Assembly: GCA_002478115.1 (NCBI GenBank)
Contig: DLMH01000099.1
Coordinates: 1-64,000, forward strand
DNA: 64,000 bases
Direction of reading: 5' to 3'
Source: Candidatus Acidiferrum typicum
GTDB taxonomy: Bacteria > Acidobacteriota > Terriglobia > Acidiferrales > UBA7541
The stretch's first letter is position 1; every line of letters begins with the position of its first letter. Positions 17,625 to 27,302 of the stretch are shown in pieces. The notes under the pieces were generated by a model. It made no database searches. It was not told where the DNA came from and worked only from the letters and a program-made list of their open reading frames with translations. The position numbers and the translations under genes were made by a program.

Positions 17625-20606
17625 ATGCCCACGCTTTTTGACATAGGCAAGCCCGATGGCAACGAGCTGAAACTGAACGACGCGCAGCTGCGCGCCATTA
17701 CCCACGGCGAAGGCCCGCTGCTGGTGATCGCGGGCGCGGGCACCGGGAAGACTCGGGTCATCACCGAGCGCATTCGGCACCTGCTCGAATCGGACGCTAC
17801 CCTGCTCGGCGAGAACATTCTTGGGCTGACGTTCACGAAAAAAGCCGCGGGCGAAATGAAGACGCGCGTGGTGAAGGCCGTCGGCGAGCGCGGCAAGGAC
17901 GTGGTGCTGGCCACCTTCCATTCCTTCTGCGAAACGATGCTGAAGGAGGTGGATCCCAACTGCCTGCCGCTGGAAAAAGTGGACCACTGGATCCTGCTGC
18001 GCCGGAATCTGGCGCGCCTGAAACTGGAAAAGTACCGCCGGCTCGCGGAGCCCGGTCAATTCCTCAGCGATTTCATTACGTTTTTCTCGCGTTGCCAGGA
18101 CGAACTGGTGTCCAGCGAAGAATACCAGGCCTACGCCGATCAGCTCGCGGCGGAATTGCAAGCGGAGAAGAACGCCCTCGACGAGGACACTTGCACGGAG
18201 CGCGCCGAGCAGGTCACGTTGCAACAGGAGATTGCGCGCGCCTACCGCGCCAGCGAAGAAATCCTGAAAGAGAAGCGCGCCGTGGCGCTCAACGGCCTGA
18301 TCACCGAAGCCGTCGCGCTGCTCAAGCGCGACACCAAGCGGCGGCGGCAGCTTCAAGAACGTTTCAAGCACATCCTGGTGGATGAATTTCAGGACACCAA
18401 CATCGCCCAGCTCGAATTGCTGCATCTGCTGAGCGCGGAATCGCGCAACATCGTCGTCGTGGGCGACAACGATCAGGCCATCTACCGCTTCCGCGGCGCT
18501 TCGTTCGGAAGTTTCAAGCTGTTCCTGCAGCGGTTCACCGGCTGGAAAGAAGGGCAGGACTCGACGCCGTTTCGCGTGGCATTGATGGACAACTACCGTT
18601 CGACGCCCAACATCCTGCGCGTGGCAACGCAAGTGATCGGCCAAAACGAGGTCAGCCCCGAGTTCCCAAAAAAAGTCCTGCAAGCAAACAAATCGGAGGG
18701 GGAGAAGATCCGCATCGCGGAGATGGAAACGCCCGAGGACGAAGCCTCGTGGGTGGCGGATGAACTCGAGCGGCTGCATGGCGCGGGGCGGCGCTGGAAA
18801 GATTTTGCAGTGCTCTACCGGCAGCACGCCCATCGCGACCAGTTGGTGGAAGAGTTGTCGCGGCGCAAGATCCCCTTCGTCATCAGCAAGCTTTCGATTC
18901 TGGAGCACCCGCTGGTGCGCGACGTCCTCGCCTATCTGCACCTGATTGCGCTGCCTTATGACGATATCGCCTGCGCGCGCGTTCTTTCCGCGCCGGCATG
19001 GCATCTGACGGCGGAAGACCTGGTGCGCCTAGCGGAACGCGCCGCCAAGAAACGCGGCACGGCGCTTTACGATGTACTGCAAGCGCCGCAATCGGAATTG
19101 CCCTTCGACGCATCGCACACGGCCCTGCCAACGCTGCTGGAATTCTTGCGTGAGCAACGCAAAACGCTGAGAAGGCGCACGGCCCGCGAAATCCTTGGCG
19201 ATCTCATCGAGTGGCTGGAAGTGCCGCAGCGCGCTGCCACGCAGGACCGCAAGTACGTCAACCAACTCGGCCAATTCGCAAAGGAGTGGGAAGCGAAAAG
19301 CGAAACGCGGGGCTTGCCGGAATTTCTGGAATACCTGGACTATTTCGAGCAGGCCGGCGGGACTCTGAGCCTCGAAGATGATGCGCCCGGCGATGCCGTG
19401 CAGCTCATGACGGTGCATGGCGCCAAGGGCCTGGAGTTTTCGCACGTATTTCTGCTGCGCGTGAATTCCAACGCCTTTCCGCCGCGCAACAGGTCGCCGC
19501 TTTTCGAGTTTCCCGATCGCCTGATGAAGGAAGAATTGCCGGAGGGCGATTTTCACATTCAGGAAGAGCGCCGGCTTTTCTACGTGGCTCTGACGCGCGC
19601 GATGGAGCGGCTGACCATCACCACGCTGACCGAGAAGAAGGGCAAGGTGCCCGTCTTCGTCGAGGATATCGTGATGGAACCGGCCATCAAGCGGCGAGAC
19701 GTCCTGCAACTGGCCCCGAAAAAGAAGAGCAAGGAAGCGGCCGCCACAGAGGAGCAGGCGGCGGCCCGTGCGGGCGAATTATTCGCGGCAAAAGAAGGGC
19801 CACCAAAAATCTTCTCGCGCATCGCCAAGTGGGCCGAGAAATTTCATCCGCCAACGCCGGAGCCGTTGAAGCTCAGCAGTTCCGCGGTGGACAACTACCG
19901 GAGATGCCCGCAGCAGTATGCCTTCAGCTATCTCTGGTCGCTGAAAGAAGGGCCGCGGGCAACGCTGAGTTTCGGCAGCGTGATGCACACGACCATCAAA
20001 CGATTCCTGGATCAGGTGAAGAAAGGCACGAAGCTTCCCTTCGAGGAAGTTCAGCGCATCTACGAAACGGAATGGAGCAGCGCCGGCTATGAGGATCAAT
20101 ACCAGGAAGCCGAATACAAGAAAGATGGACTGGAGCAATTGAAAGTTTTTCATGCGGCGATGCTGCAGGCGCCGCCGCAGATTCTGGAGCAGGAAAAAGG
20201 ATTTGAGCTGCCGCTGGCCAACGATGTGATCCTGACCGGACGCATGGATCAAGTGAACCGCCTGGGGCGCAAAGACGTGGAGATCGTGGACTACAAAACG
20301 GGGAAACCCAAAAAAGAGGCGGATGCGCGAAAAGACCTGCAACTGAGCATCTACGCCCTGGCGGCGAAGGAGATTTTCGAATGGAACCCCGTGCGGCTGG
20401 CGTTCCACTACCTGCAGAACAACCAGGTGCAAGTGACTACCCGCGACGCGAAACAGCTCGATGAGGCCGAAAAGATCATCCAGGAGACCGCGGCGGACAT
20501 TCGCGCCGGAGAATTTCCCCCCAAGCCGGGCTTCGCTTGCCGGAGCTGTGCCTACAAACCGATTTGCCCGGCACACGAAGAGGCGCTCACCGGATCCGGC
20601 GGGTAG
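17625..20606 (+). CDS. UvrD/Rep-type DNA helicase with C-terminal Fe-S PD-(D/E)XK nuclease
   Basis: A 993-residue helicase-nuclease. Superfamily 1A motifs: Q motif LNDAQLRAI, Walker A GAGTGKT (37-43), Walker B LVDEFQDTN (about 252-260), motif III GDNDQAIYRFRGA, motif IV DNYRS, motif V LMTVHGAKGLEF, motif VI YVALTRAMERL. The C-terminal 240 residues form a RecB/Cas4-type nuclease: SSSAVDNYRRCPQQYAFSY, IVDYKTGKPK (catalytic D and K near 885-890) and the cysteines C761, C972, C975 and C981, which should hold a 4Fe-4S cluster as in AddB and Cas4. It probably resects double-strand breaks or unwinds damaged DNA. No AddB or RecC-like partner lies next to it. A 485-residue frame on the opposite strand is its shadow. 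Confidence 0.93.
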   Translation: MPTLFDIGKPDGNELKLNDAQLRAITHGEGPLLVIAGAGTGKTRVITERIRHLLESDATLLGENILGLTFTKKAAGEMKTRVVKAVGERGKDVVLATFHSFCETMLKEVDPNCLPLEKVDHWILLRRNLARLKLEKYRRLAEPGQFLSDFITFFSRCQDELVSSEEYQAYADQLAAELQAEKNALDEDTCTERAEQVTLQQEIARAYRASEEILKEKRAVALNGLITEAVALLKRDTKRRRQLQERFKHILVDEFQDTNIAQLELLHLLSAESRNIVVVGDNDQAIYRFRGASFGSFKLFLQRFTGWKEGQDSTPFRVALMDNYRSTPNILRVATQVIGQNEVSPEFPKKVLQANKSEGEKIRIAEMETPEDEASWVADELERLHGAGRRWKDFAVLYRQHAHRDQLVEELSRRKIPFVISKLSILEHPLVRDVLAYLHLIALPYDDIACARVLSAPAWHLTAEDLVRLAERAAKKRGTALYDVLQAPQSELPFDASHTALPTLLEFLREQRKTLRRRTAREILGDLIEWLEVPQRAATQDRKYVNQLGQFAKEWEAKSETRGLPEFLEYLDYFEQAGGTLSLEDDAPGDAVQLMTVHGAKGLEFSHVFLLRVNSNAFPPRNRSPLFEFPDRLMKEELPEGDFHIQEERRLFYVALTRAMERLTITTLTEKKGKVPVFVEDIVMEPAIKRRDVLQLAPKKKSKEAAATEEQAAARAGELFAAKEGPPKIFSRIAKWAEKFHPPTPEPLKLSSSAVDNYRRCPQQYAFSYLWSLKEGPRATLSFGSVMHTTIKRFLDQVKKGTKLPFEEVQRIYETEWSSAGYEDQYQEAEYKKDGLEQLKVFHAAMLQAPPQILEQEKGFELPLANDVILTGRMDQVNRLGRKDVEIVDYKTGKPKKEADARKDLQLSIYALAAKEIFEWNPVRLAFHYLQNNQVQVTTRDAKQLDEAEKIIQETAADIRAGEFPPKPGFACRSCAYKPICPAHEEALTGSGG

Positions 20607-20644
20607 TAAAGCCGCGGCGTAGAACCTAAAAAGAGCGGGGCCGG

Positions 20645-21757
20645 TTACTTGGGGGCTTCAGTGGCGAACGTTCCGTCGTAGTAGCCCTTGCGGGTAAGGA
20701 TGGTCATGCCCTCGCGGCGCACACGAACCTCCAGGGTATGGTAGTCGGCCTTGCGCTCGCCACGGGGCTCAAAGGACAAAATGTATTGGTTGCGGGCCTG
20801 CTCGGTGATGCGGGAATAGAAATCCTCGAAGGTCTCGCTCTTTGCGCCAAAAAACACCTCGCCACCGGTATCGTGGGCATATTCATCCAGGCGGTTGAGT
20901 TTCCGCTCAAAGTAGGCGCTGCCGACGGCCACACTGTAAACCGTAATGCCCTGGCGAAGAAGCTCGGCGCGGGTTTCGTCATATTTGTGGGTATTGAACT
21001 TGGCGCCATTTTTCCCGTCCGAAATAAGAAGGATTACTTTGCGGCGCTGCCGCCAAGGGCGGTCCTGAAGCAGCATGGCCGCGGAATAAACGGCGTCGTC
21101 CAGGGCCTTGGTGGGCTGACCCTTGATGGCGATCAGGGAGGGGTCGTTCATGGGAGCGCCGGGAGCCGGGGCGCCGTTGATCGTAGGGCCTTCAAACGGG
21201 CCTCCCGGGGGTGCAATGGAAGGGGCGGACGCGGAAGAGACGTCCTTGCGGCGTAATTCGGTGATGAGCTTGTCTTGATCGCGGGTGAAGCCGTGGCCTT
21301 CATGAAAATACTGGTCAAAGGTGCAGACAAAAGCTTCGTCGCTGGTACTCATCCCCCCGACAATAGCGCGCAGGCTGGGCTCGACCTGATCGGCGTCCTT
21401 GCGTTTCAGGTCGTTGTCAATGAGGACAACCATGGAGATGGGGTAGGCTTCGGCGGCAAAAGAGGTGATCTTCTGCTCGACGCCATCATCAAAGATGCGG
21501 AATTCGTCCTTCCGCAGGTCGGCTACCAGATTGCCGCTCCGGTCTTTTACTGTGACCGGGTCGACCACCGTGGTGGTGGTGACGACGATCTTGGTCGGAG
21601 CCTGACTCTGGGCCGCGGCCTTCGGGGCCTGCGCCACAGCCGGAGGCTTGGCTGGAGTGGTAGCTGTGGGTTCCTGAGCGAGAGCAATGGGTATCAAAAG
21701 CAACAGGGATTGTGCAAGTACGAGGAGCCGCGTTTTTCGTGGACAATTCATGGTCAT
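20645..21757 (-). CDS. VWFA-related secreted protein, degenerate metal site
   Basis: A 370-residue exported protein (signal peptide to about 27, then Pro/Ala-rich linker). It belongs to the acidobacterial VWFA-related family: the N-terminal beta module VDPVTVKDRSGNLVADLRKD, then FRIFDDGVEQKITSF, precedes a von Willebrand A fold and the C-terminal RNQYILSFEPRGERKADYHT, then VRREGMTILTRKGYY. The usual MIDAS motif DxSxS is altered to DNDLK, so metal binding at that site is probably lost. It is divergent from the gene at 21961, with a shared 203-bp control region. Confidence 0.88.
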   Translation of the reverse strand: MTMNCPRKTRLLVLAQSLLLLIPIALAQEPTATTPAKPPAVAQAPKAAAQSQAPTKIVVTTTTVVDPVTVKDRSGNLVADLRKDEFRIFDDGVEQKITSFAAEAYPISMVVLIDNDLKRKDADQVEPSLRAIVGGMSTSDEAFVCTFDQYFHEGHGFTRDQDKLITELRRKDVSSASAPSIAPPGGPFEGPTINGAPAPGAPMNDPSLIAIKGQPTKALDDAVYSAAMLLQDRPWRQRRKVILLISDGKNGAKFNTHKYDETRAELLRQGITVYSVAVGSAYFERKLNRLDEYAHDTGGEVFFGAKSETFEDFYSRITEQARNQYILSFEPRGERKADYHTLEVRVRREGMTILTRKGYYDGTFATEAPK

Positions 21758-21960
21758 CAGGCCAAACTTTCCTAGGCTAGTACAGCGCTTAGCGTCCTAT
21801 TGCTATTGTACGACGCATCCCAGTGGTTGCTTGGTTGCATCGAACCATAGTAATGATGCTTCGCGGCAATGGATGCGGTGCCAGGATGGAGCGGCGCTGC
21901 CATGCCAGACGGGAACATCAACAAGGATACCGGGAAATCTTGAAAAGCGAGATAAAGAAG

Positions 21961-22941
21961 ATGTCATTGTGGAAGAAAACACGGATGCAGTGTCTGGCGC
22001 TTTGCGCGGCGCTGGCGCTGAGCATGCCGGCGCTGCCGCAGGGCCAAACGCAAAACCAGGGGCAGGCGCCGCCGGTAATCAAGTCGGAAGTGACCCTGGT
22101 CAACCTGTTCGCCACCGTCCGCGATAAGAACAAGCACGTCATAACGGACCTGAAGCAGGACGACTTCAAGATCTTCGAGGACAACCACGAGGAGAAAGTT
22201 GCGTTTTTCTCGAAGGACATGGCCCTGCCGATCACGCTGGGAATGCTGCTGGACACTTCCCTAAGCGAACAGAGCAACTTGGGAGCGATTCAGGATGCCG
22301 GAAGCCGGTTCTTGCACCGGGTGTTACGGAAGGGAGATGAGGCGATGGTCATCTCCTTCGATACGGATGTGGACCTGCTGGCCGATTTGACGGACGACCG
22401 CCAGATTCTGGACCGAGGCATTAACAAGGCCCGGGTTAATATTTCTGGCGGAGGCATGATCGCAGGTAACCCCGGACCCGTTGGCGGGCAGAACGAGGCG
22501 GGTACAGTCCTCTACGACGCTATTTATCTGGCTTGCGCCGAGAAGTTGAATGGCGAGGCGGGGCGCAAGGCGATCATCATTGTGACCGATGCAGACGATA
22601 CAGGAAGCAAAGTCAAGCTGGAAGAAGCCATTGAGGCCGCCCAACGTACGGACACTGTGATCCACATTTTGCTGGTGATAGACCCGCGGTACGGGGGGAA
22701 TCCCGGCGTGGCCCGCAAACTAACGGATGAAACGGGCGGACGGGTGATCTTCGTGCGCTCCGAGAAGAACATTGAAGAAGCTTTTGACCAGATTTCCGAA
22801 GAGTTGCGCAGTCAGTACACGCTGGGCTACTACCCCACAAACAATGCGAAGGACGGGAAATTCCGCAAGATCAAGGTCGAGACGAACAACAGCGACCTGA
22901 AGGTGCTGGCACGCAAAGGCTATTACGCGCCCAGAAGCTGA
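21961..22941 (+). CDS. VWFA-related secreted protein with intact MIDAS
   Basis: 326 residues from the ATG at 21961 (upstream in-frame ATGs precede the signal peptide and look wrong). Signal peptide 1-29. The VWFA-related layout is complete: VTLVNLFATVRDKNKHVITD, then DDFKIFEDNHEEKVAFF, the MIDAS motif DTSLS (LLDTSLSEQ), and the C-terminal ELRSQYTLGYYPTNNAKDG, then KVLARKGYYAP. These proteins are widespread in Acidobacteria and probably mediate protein contacts at the cell surface; no function has been established to my knowledge. The kinase gene follows 155 bp downstream. Confidence 0.9.
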   Translation: MSLWKKTRMQCLALCAALALSMPALPQGQTQNQGQAPPVIKSEVTLVNLFATVRDKNKHVITDLKQDDFKIFEDNHEEKVAFFSKDMALPITLGMLLDTSLSEQSNLGAIQDAGSRFLHRVLRKGDEAMVISFDTDVDLLADLTDDRQILDRGINKARVNISGGGMIAGNPGPVGGQNEAGTVLYDAIYLACAEKLNGEAGRKAIIIVTDADDTGSKVKLEEAIEAAQRTDTVIHILLVIDPRYGGNPGVARKLTDETGGRVIFVRSEKNIEEAFDQISEELRSQYTLGYYPTNNAKDGKFRKIKVETNNSDLKVLARKGYYAPRS

Positions 22942-23096
22942 AGCGGGTTTACCAACTCTTTCGGGCCTCGAAAAGAATCGTTCCGCAGGCACTCTTGCTA
23001 AAGATAAGATAACTCATCAGCGCGGAGACGCATTGACCGCAGTGTAAGCCTTGGCTAGTATCGCAAGGCGACGGAGCAGGACTCCGGAACGCTCCC

Positions 23097-25871
23097 ATGA
23101 TCAACGAAACTATCGGGCACTATCGCGTCCTGCGGCAGTTGGGAAGCGGCGGGATGGGTGTGGTGTATGAAGCCGAGGACACCAGGCTGGGACGCCGGGT
23201 GGCGCTGAAGTTCCTTCAGGATACCGGCAAGCCGGACCCCGCGGCCATGGAGCGCTTTTTGCGCGAAGCTCGTTCGGCTTCGGCGCTCAATCATCCCGGA
23301 ATTTGCACCATTTATGCCATCGAAGAGCATGACGGGCAGACTTACATCGCGATGGAGTTACTGGAAGGAGAATCGCTGGACAGAGCGCTCACCCGCGGGC
23401 TGCTGCCGATTGCGAAGACCGTGGAGATTGGCATCCAGGTTGCCGACGCGCTCGATGCCGCGCACAAAAAGGGCATCGTTCACAGGGATATCAAGCCGGC
23501 GAACATTTTCTTGACCGAGCGGGGCACTGCGAAGCTCCTGGATTTCGGCCTGGCAAAACTCATGGAGACAGAAGGGGGCATGGAGGGTGAAACCGTCGGC
23601 CCATCGAAAGACGCCTTCCTGACCAGCCCGGGAACCACGGTCGGCACCATCGCCTATATGTCGCCCGAGCAGGCGCGCGGCGAAGTGCTGGACGCACGCA
23701 GTGATCTGTTCTCTCTGGGTTCGGTTCTCTACCAGATGGTGACGGGAGCTCTGCCTTTCCCGGGCGCGACGACTGCCGTGATTTTTGGAAATATCCTGCA
23801 TAGCGCCCCGGTATCACCGGTCACGTTGAATAGCGCGGTTCCTCAGGAACTGGAACGCATCATCAATAAATTATTGGAAAAGGATCGCGATCTGCGGTGC
23901 CAGGTGGCCGCCGAATTGCGCGCCGACCTGAAGCGGCTGCAGCGGGAGATGGATCCCGGACGCGTGAGTTCCACTCCAACCGTGGCCGCCAGCCGGGCGC
24001 CGAGCGGCACGGTACACGCAGCGGGGAGCGGTTCTAGTTCTGCTGCATCATCGGGAGGGACGGCGCGCGCGGGGAGCGGTGCGGTACTGGCGGAGGCGGC
24101 GCAAAAGAACAAAATCGGCGCAGGGGTCATCCTGGTGGGATTGTTGGCGGTGGTTGCCGCCGCAGGCTACGGGTTGTACACGCTGGTGCAAAAGGGGCAA
24201 AACAGGCAAGACGCGCAAAAGCCGAAACTCGCTCCGTTTGAGAAATTCACCATCGAAAACGTCTCCAATAATGGCCATATCACGCAAGCGGCGATTTCCG
24301 CGGATGGCAAATATCTGCTGCAGGCGCTGGAGGAAGGCGGCTCGCAATCCCTGTGGCTGCGGCACATCCCGACCTCGACCAACAAGGAAGTGGTGGCGCC
24401 GGCGCGTACACGCTATCAAGGACTCTGCTTTTCGCCAGACGGCAACTATATCTATTTCCTGCGCCGCGATGAGGAGGACGAAACGGAATCGCAGTTGTAC
24501 AGCGCCTCGATGCTCGGCGGGACGCCCCGCGTTCTGATCAAGGATGTGGATAGCCCCATCTCGTTTTCGCCGGACGGCCAGCATTTCGTGTTTCTGCGCG
24601 AGCTGCACAGTGCCCCATCTTGGGATTTGCTGCTGGCCAGGAGCGATGGAACCATCGAGAAGCCTATCTTTAGCGGTCGTCCTCTGCCGAGCGATAGCCA
24701 CGTGCCGGCCTGGTCGCCGGATGGAAAAACCATCGTGATTCCCATCGTGCAACCGACGCAGGACGCCATCGGCGCCTTCCTGGCGGTGGATGCGGCCACG
24801 GGTCAGGATCACGTCGTCGCGCTATCGCCCGACCGCATTTACTATGGCCCCGCGTGGATGCCCGACGGGAGCGCGCTGCTCGCCACCGCTTCGCAACTTG
24901 ACGCGGGACACATGCAGGCACAAATCGGCTATGTGAGCTTTCCAGGCGGCGATTATCGCGCGTTGACCTCCGACACGAATGAGTACGGCAAGCTGGGGAT
25001 CGCCAAAGACGGCAAGACCCTGGTGGCCATCCAGAGCAAATTGCGTTTCTCGATATCCATTGCGCCGGCGAACGATCCAGACCAGTTGCACGCGGTACCT
25101 TTGACGACGCAATTGCCCGTGTGGCTCTGGAATTGGATGCCGGATGGCCGGTTGATTCTGCCGCAGGCCGGAAACCTGAAGGCCGTCTCGGCCAACGGAG
25201 ACGAAACCACGTTGTACTCCGATCCCAAGCATATTCCGGATCAGGCGGCCGTTTGCGGCGGCGGGCGATACATCGTGTACCGGCAACTGGGCGGCAGCGG
25301 CGGAACCTCGGCCAATTTGTGGCGCATGGATCTGAACGGCACCAATCAGAAGCAACTGACCAGCGGCAGGAATGAGCGGGAGCCAACCTGCCCGAAGGAC
25401 GGGAATTGGGTGTATTACGTGGACAACGCGGACAACCGCAACGTGAAGCGCGTATCGGTGGACGGCAGTTCGCCAGAAACCGTCGTGAAATACTCCGTGG
25501 GATCTTTCGCCCTTTCCCCGGATGGGAAAGAGATCGTGTCCTTCGAGGTGCGCGAACTGGACCACAAGTTGATGTTGCGGATTGACAACGTCGAGACGCA
25601 CCAGATGACTTACAGCGATATCGATCAGCGCGCCTTGCCGGACGAGCTTGCCTTCACGCCGGATGGAAAAGGGGTCGTATACCTCGTACGGGAAAAAGGC
25701 GTGGACAACCTGTGGTTGCAGCCGCTCGATGGCACGCCGCACCGCCAGCTTACACATTTCAAGAAGGACAGGACCTTCCGGTTCGTGTTTTCTCCTGATG
25801 GCTCGAAGATCGCCGTGGAATCCGGCGAAGTGGAATCCGACGCGGTGTTGCTGCGCGATTCCCGGCCCTAG
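23097..25871 (+). CDS. Serine/threonine protein kinase fused to a TolB-like beta-propeller
   Basis: A 924-residue transmembrane kinase. The kinase domain is 8-275: glycine loop GSGGMGVVY (17-25), Lys38, HRDIKPAN (129-136), DFG (149-151) and the APE-like [21 protein letters not shown] Ser/Ala-rich linker follows, then one membrane helix (about 341-365). The outer part (about 375-924) has many SPDGK-type PD40/WD40-like repeats ([33 protein letters not shown]), forming one or two propellers that may sense a ligand or partner. All catalytic residues are intact. It sits amid three VWFA-related genes, which could be extracytoplasmic partners; that is inference. Confidence 0.95.
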   Translation: MINETIGHYRVLRQLGSGGMGVVYEAEDTRLGRRVALKFLQDTGKPDPAAMERFLREARSASALNHPGICTIYAIEEHDGQTYIAMELLEGESLDRALTRGLLPIAKTVEIGIQVADALDAAHKKGIVHRDIKPANIFLTERGTAKLLDFGLAKLMETEGGMEGETVGPSKDAFLTSPGTTVGTIAYMSPEQARGEVLDARSDLFSLGSVLYQMVTGALPFPGATTAVIFGNILHSAPVSPVTLNSAVPQELERIINKLLEKDRDLRCQVAAELRADLKRLQREMDPGRVSSTPTVAASRAPSGTVHAAGSGSSSAASSGGTARAGSGAVLAEAAQKNKIGAGVILVGLLAVVAAAGYGLYTLVQKGQNRQDAQKPKLAPFEKFTIENVSNNGHITQAAISADGKYLLQALEEGGSQSLWLRHIPTSTNKEVVAPARTRYQGLCFSPDGNYIYFLRRDEEDETESQLYSASMLGGTPRVLIKDVDSPISFSPDGQHFVFLRELHSAPSWDLLLARSDGTIEKPIFSGRPLPSDSHVPAWSPDGKTIVIPIVQPTQDAIGAFLAVDAATGQDHVVALSPDRIYYGPAWMPDGSALLATASQLDAGHMQAQIGYVSFPGGDYRALTSDTNEYGKLGIAKDGKTLVAIQSKLRFSISIAPANDPDQLHAVPLTTQLPVWLWNWMPDGRLILPQAGNLKAVSANGDETTLYSDPKHIPDQAAVCGGGRYIVYRQLGGSGGTSANLWRMDLNGTNQKQLTSGRNEREPTCPKDGNWVYYVDNADNRNVKRVSVDGSSPETVVKYSVGSFALSPDGKEIVSFEVRELDHKLMLRIDNVETHQMTYSDIDQRALPDELAFTPDGKGVVYLVREKGVDNLWLQPLDGTPHRQLTHFKKDRTFRFVFSPDGSKIAVESGEVESDAVLLRDSRP

Positions 25872-26018
25872 TTTCGAAAGCCGGCGCACCGCCCCTGCGG
25901 ATTTGCGCCATTTCATTCGAAGTTGCACACGGCAACTCTCTGATTCCTAAAGCCATTCCCACTCTGAAATAAAATCCCCCTTATTCGAATACTGGTTGGT
26001 TATATTTAAATCTAATAC

Positions 26019-26034
26019 TGTCGGCGCGCCGACA
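26019..26034. repeat. 16-bp perfect palindrome
   Basis: TGTCGGCGCGCCGACA, directly after an AT-rich run. The symmetry suggests a dimeric protein site or a tight hairpin. No promoter of a known gene is adjacent, as both flanking genes end here. Confidence 0.6.
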
Positions 26035-26084
26035 ATTCCGCTGCGCGTTCAGGTCTGAGGATTTCCTGGGTTTCTCCCGCTTGT

Positions 26085-26112
26085 GTAGGGGTCGAGCGCA
26101 GTGCTCGACCCC
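26085..26112 (+). repeat. REP-like hairpin with GTAG foot, copy 1
   Basis: GTAG followed by a perfect 10-bp stem GGGGTCGAGC/GCTCGACCCC and a 5-nt loop. The preceding GCTTGTGTAGGG is also found at 37222-37237 on the minus strand before another hairpin. The GTAG foot plus palindrome is the classic REP layout. It may also serve as a terminator for the converging genes, though no T-run follows. Confidence 0.55.
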
Positions 26113-26216
26113 ATCTCGGCAAGGTGTGAACATTTGTTTTATTCCGAGCGCACACTCCTACGCGAAATGCACTCAGGCTAAACAATGGAGACTGTCCAGG
26201 ATCAATGAGAGGAACG

Positions 26217-27293
26217 CTACTTCACCGCGGCCGCAGGCTGTGCGGCCGCGTCCTGGTTGGCCCGGGCGTAATACCCGCGGCGCGCGCGCACCTGGAAGCC
26301 CTTGTGCTCGGGCGTTTCGATGCGGATTTTATGGTAGCGGCCGTCGAAGGCGTGATTCGTCGGGTCGTACGCAAGGGAGTACTGATTGCGCAGTTCCTCG
26401 CTGATGTCCTGGAACGACTGATCGAGATCGTCCACGTGATAAGGAAAGAAGGCGCGGCCGCCGGTCTCCTCGGCCAGGCTCTTCAGGACCTGGTCGCCCT
26501 CGGTTAGATGGTACTTGCGGTTGCCGGATTGTTCCTTGTTGGGATCGTCGAGCGTGACCCACTGCGTGCTGGTGCTGATGGAATAGATGACCACGCTGGT
26601 GCGTTGGGCCATCTCAATGGCTTCGGAGCGCGTGCGCGTGGAGAGATTGTCCTCGCCGTCGCTGATGAGAATCATGACGCGGCGGACAACATCGGGCTGG
26701 TCGCCGGGCGGCCGCGGGGGATGGCTTAGCTGGTTTTCGCAAGCATCGTAAATGGCGTCGTAAACCGCGGTGCCGCCGCCGGCCCGGGTGCGCAGAATCC
26801 GGTCGCGGAGCGCTCCGGTGTCATTCGTGAATCCCTGGAGAACTTGCGGCTCGTCGTCGAAGGTCATCAGGAAGGCTTCGTCCTTCTTGGGCCGCAGCAC
26901 ACTAAACAGGAAGTTGTTGGCAGCGTCCTGCTCGAACTTGAGGCGATCACGAATGCTGTTGGAGGTATCCAGCAGCATGCCGATGCGCAGGGGGAGATCG
27001 CTCTGTTTGCTGAAGTAGCGGACATCCTGGGGGATGTTGTCGTCAAAAAGCTTGAAATCCTGTTTTTCGAGCGTGGGCACGAGCTTGTTGCGGCGATCCA
27101 GTACGGTGAAGAGAACGTCAACGAGGTTGACGTGGGTGATAAAGGTGGCGCCGCTCTGCTGCGGCTTCTCCTGGCCCTGCGCAGTGGCAGGCGGCGGAGC
27201 AGGGGGAGCAGCGGGGTTCTGCTGCTGCGCAAAGACAAGGAAGCTGCCGAACAGCACGGCAACGAGAAGTAGTCCAACGGATAAGTGTCGCAT
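26217..27293 (-). CDS. VWFA-related secreted protein with intact MIDAS
   Basis: A 358-residue exported protein with signal peptide (1-23), then a Pro/Ala/Gln-rich linker to about residue 45. The family layout is VDVLFTVLDRRNKLVPTLE, then FKLFDDNIPQDVRYFS, the MIDAS motif DTSNS, and the C-terminal ELRNQYSLAYDPTNHAFDG, then KGFQVRARRGYYA. Residues after GYYA are an Ala-rich tail. It is the third member of this family within 6.7 kb, so the cluster likely arose by duplication. It converges on the kinase gene. The RluD-type gene ends 10 bp upstream of its start, on the same strand, so the two may be co-transcribed. Confidence 0.9.
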   Translation of the reverse strand: MRHLSVGLLLVAVLFGSFLVFAQQQNPAAPPAPPPATAQGQEKPQQSGATFITHVNLVDVLFTVLDRRNKLVPTLEKQDFKLFDDNIPQDVRYFSKQSDLPLRIGMLLDTSNSIRDRLKFEQDAANNFLFSVLRPKKDEAFLMTFDDEPQVLQGFTNDTGALRDRILRTRAGGGTAVYDAIYDACENQLSHPPRPPGDQPDVVRRVMILISDGEDNLSTRTRSEAIEMAQRTSVVIYSISTSTQWVTLDDPNKEQSGNRKYHLTEGDQVLKSLAEETGGRAFFPYHVDDLDQSFQDISEELRNQYSLAYDPTNHAFDGRYHKIRIETPEHKGFQVRARRGYYARANQDAAAQPAAAVK

Positions 27294-27302
27294 TTGAAAT
27301 GA

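Larger units (their letters stand above)
25872..26216. other. Convergent intergenic region with two palindromes
   Basis: A 345-bp gap between two converging genes. It holds an AT-rich stretch (about 25970-26017), a 16-bp perfect palindrome (26019-26034) and a REP-like hairpin (26085-26112). No gene is seen. Confidence 0.6.

Noticed and set aside
17547..19004. A 485-codon open frame on the minus strand opposite the helicase.
   Set aside because: It mirrors the helicase gene, whose motifs are complete; the frame is Gln/His/Phe-rich low-sense sequence caused by GC3 bias.
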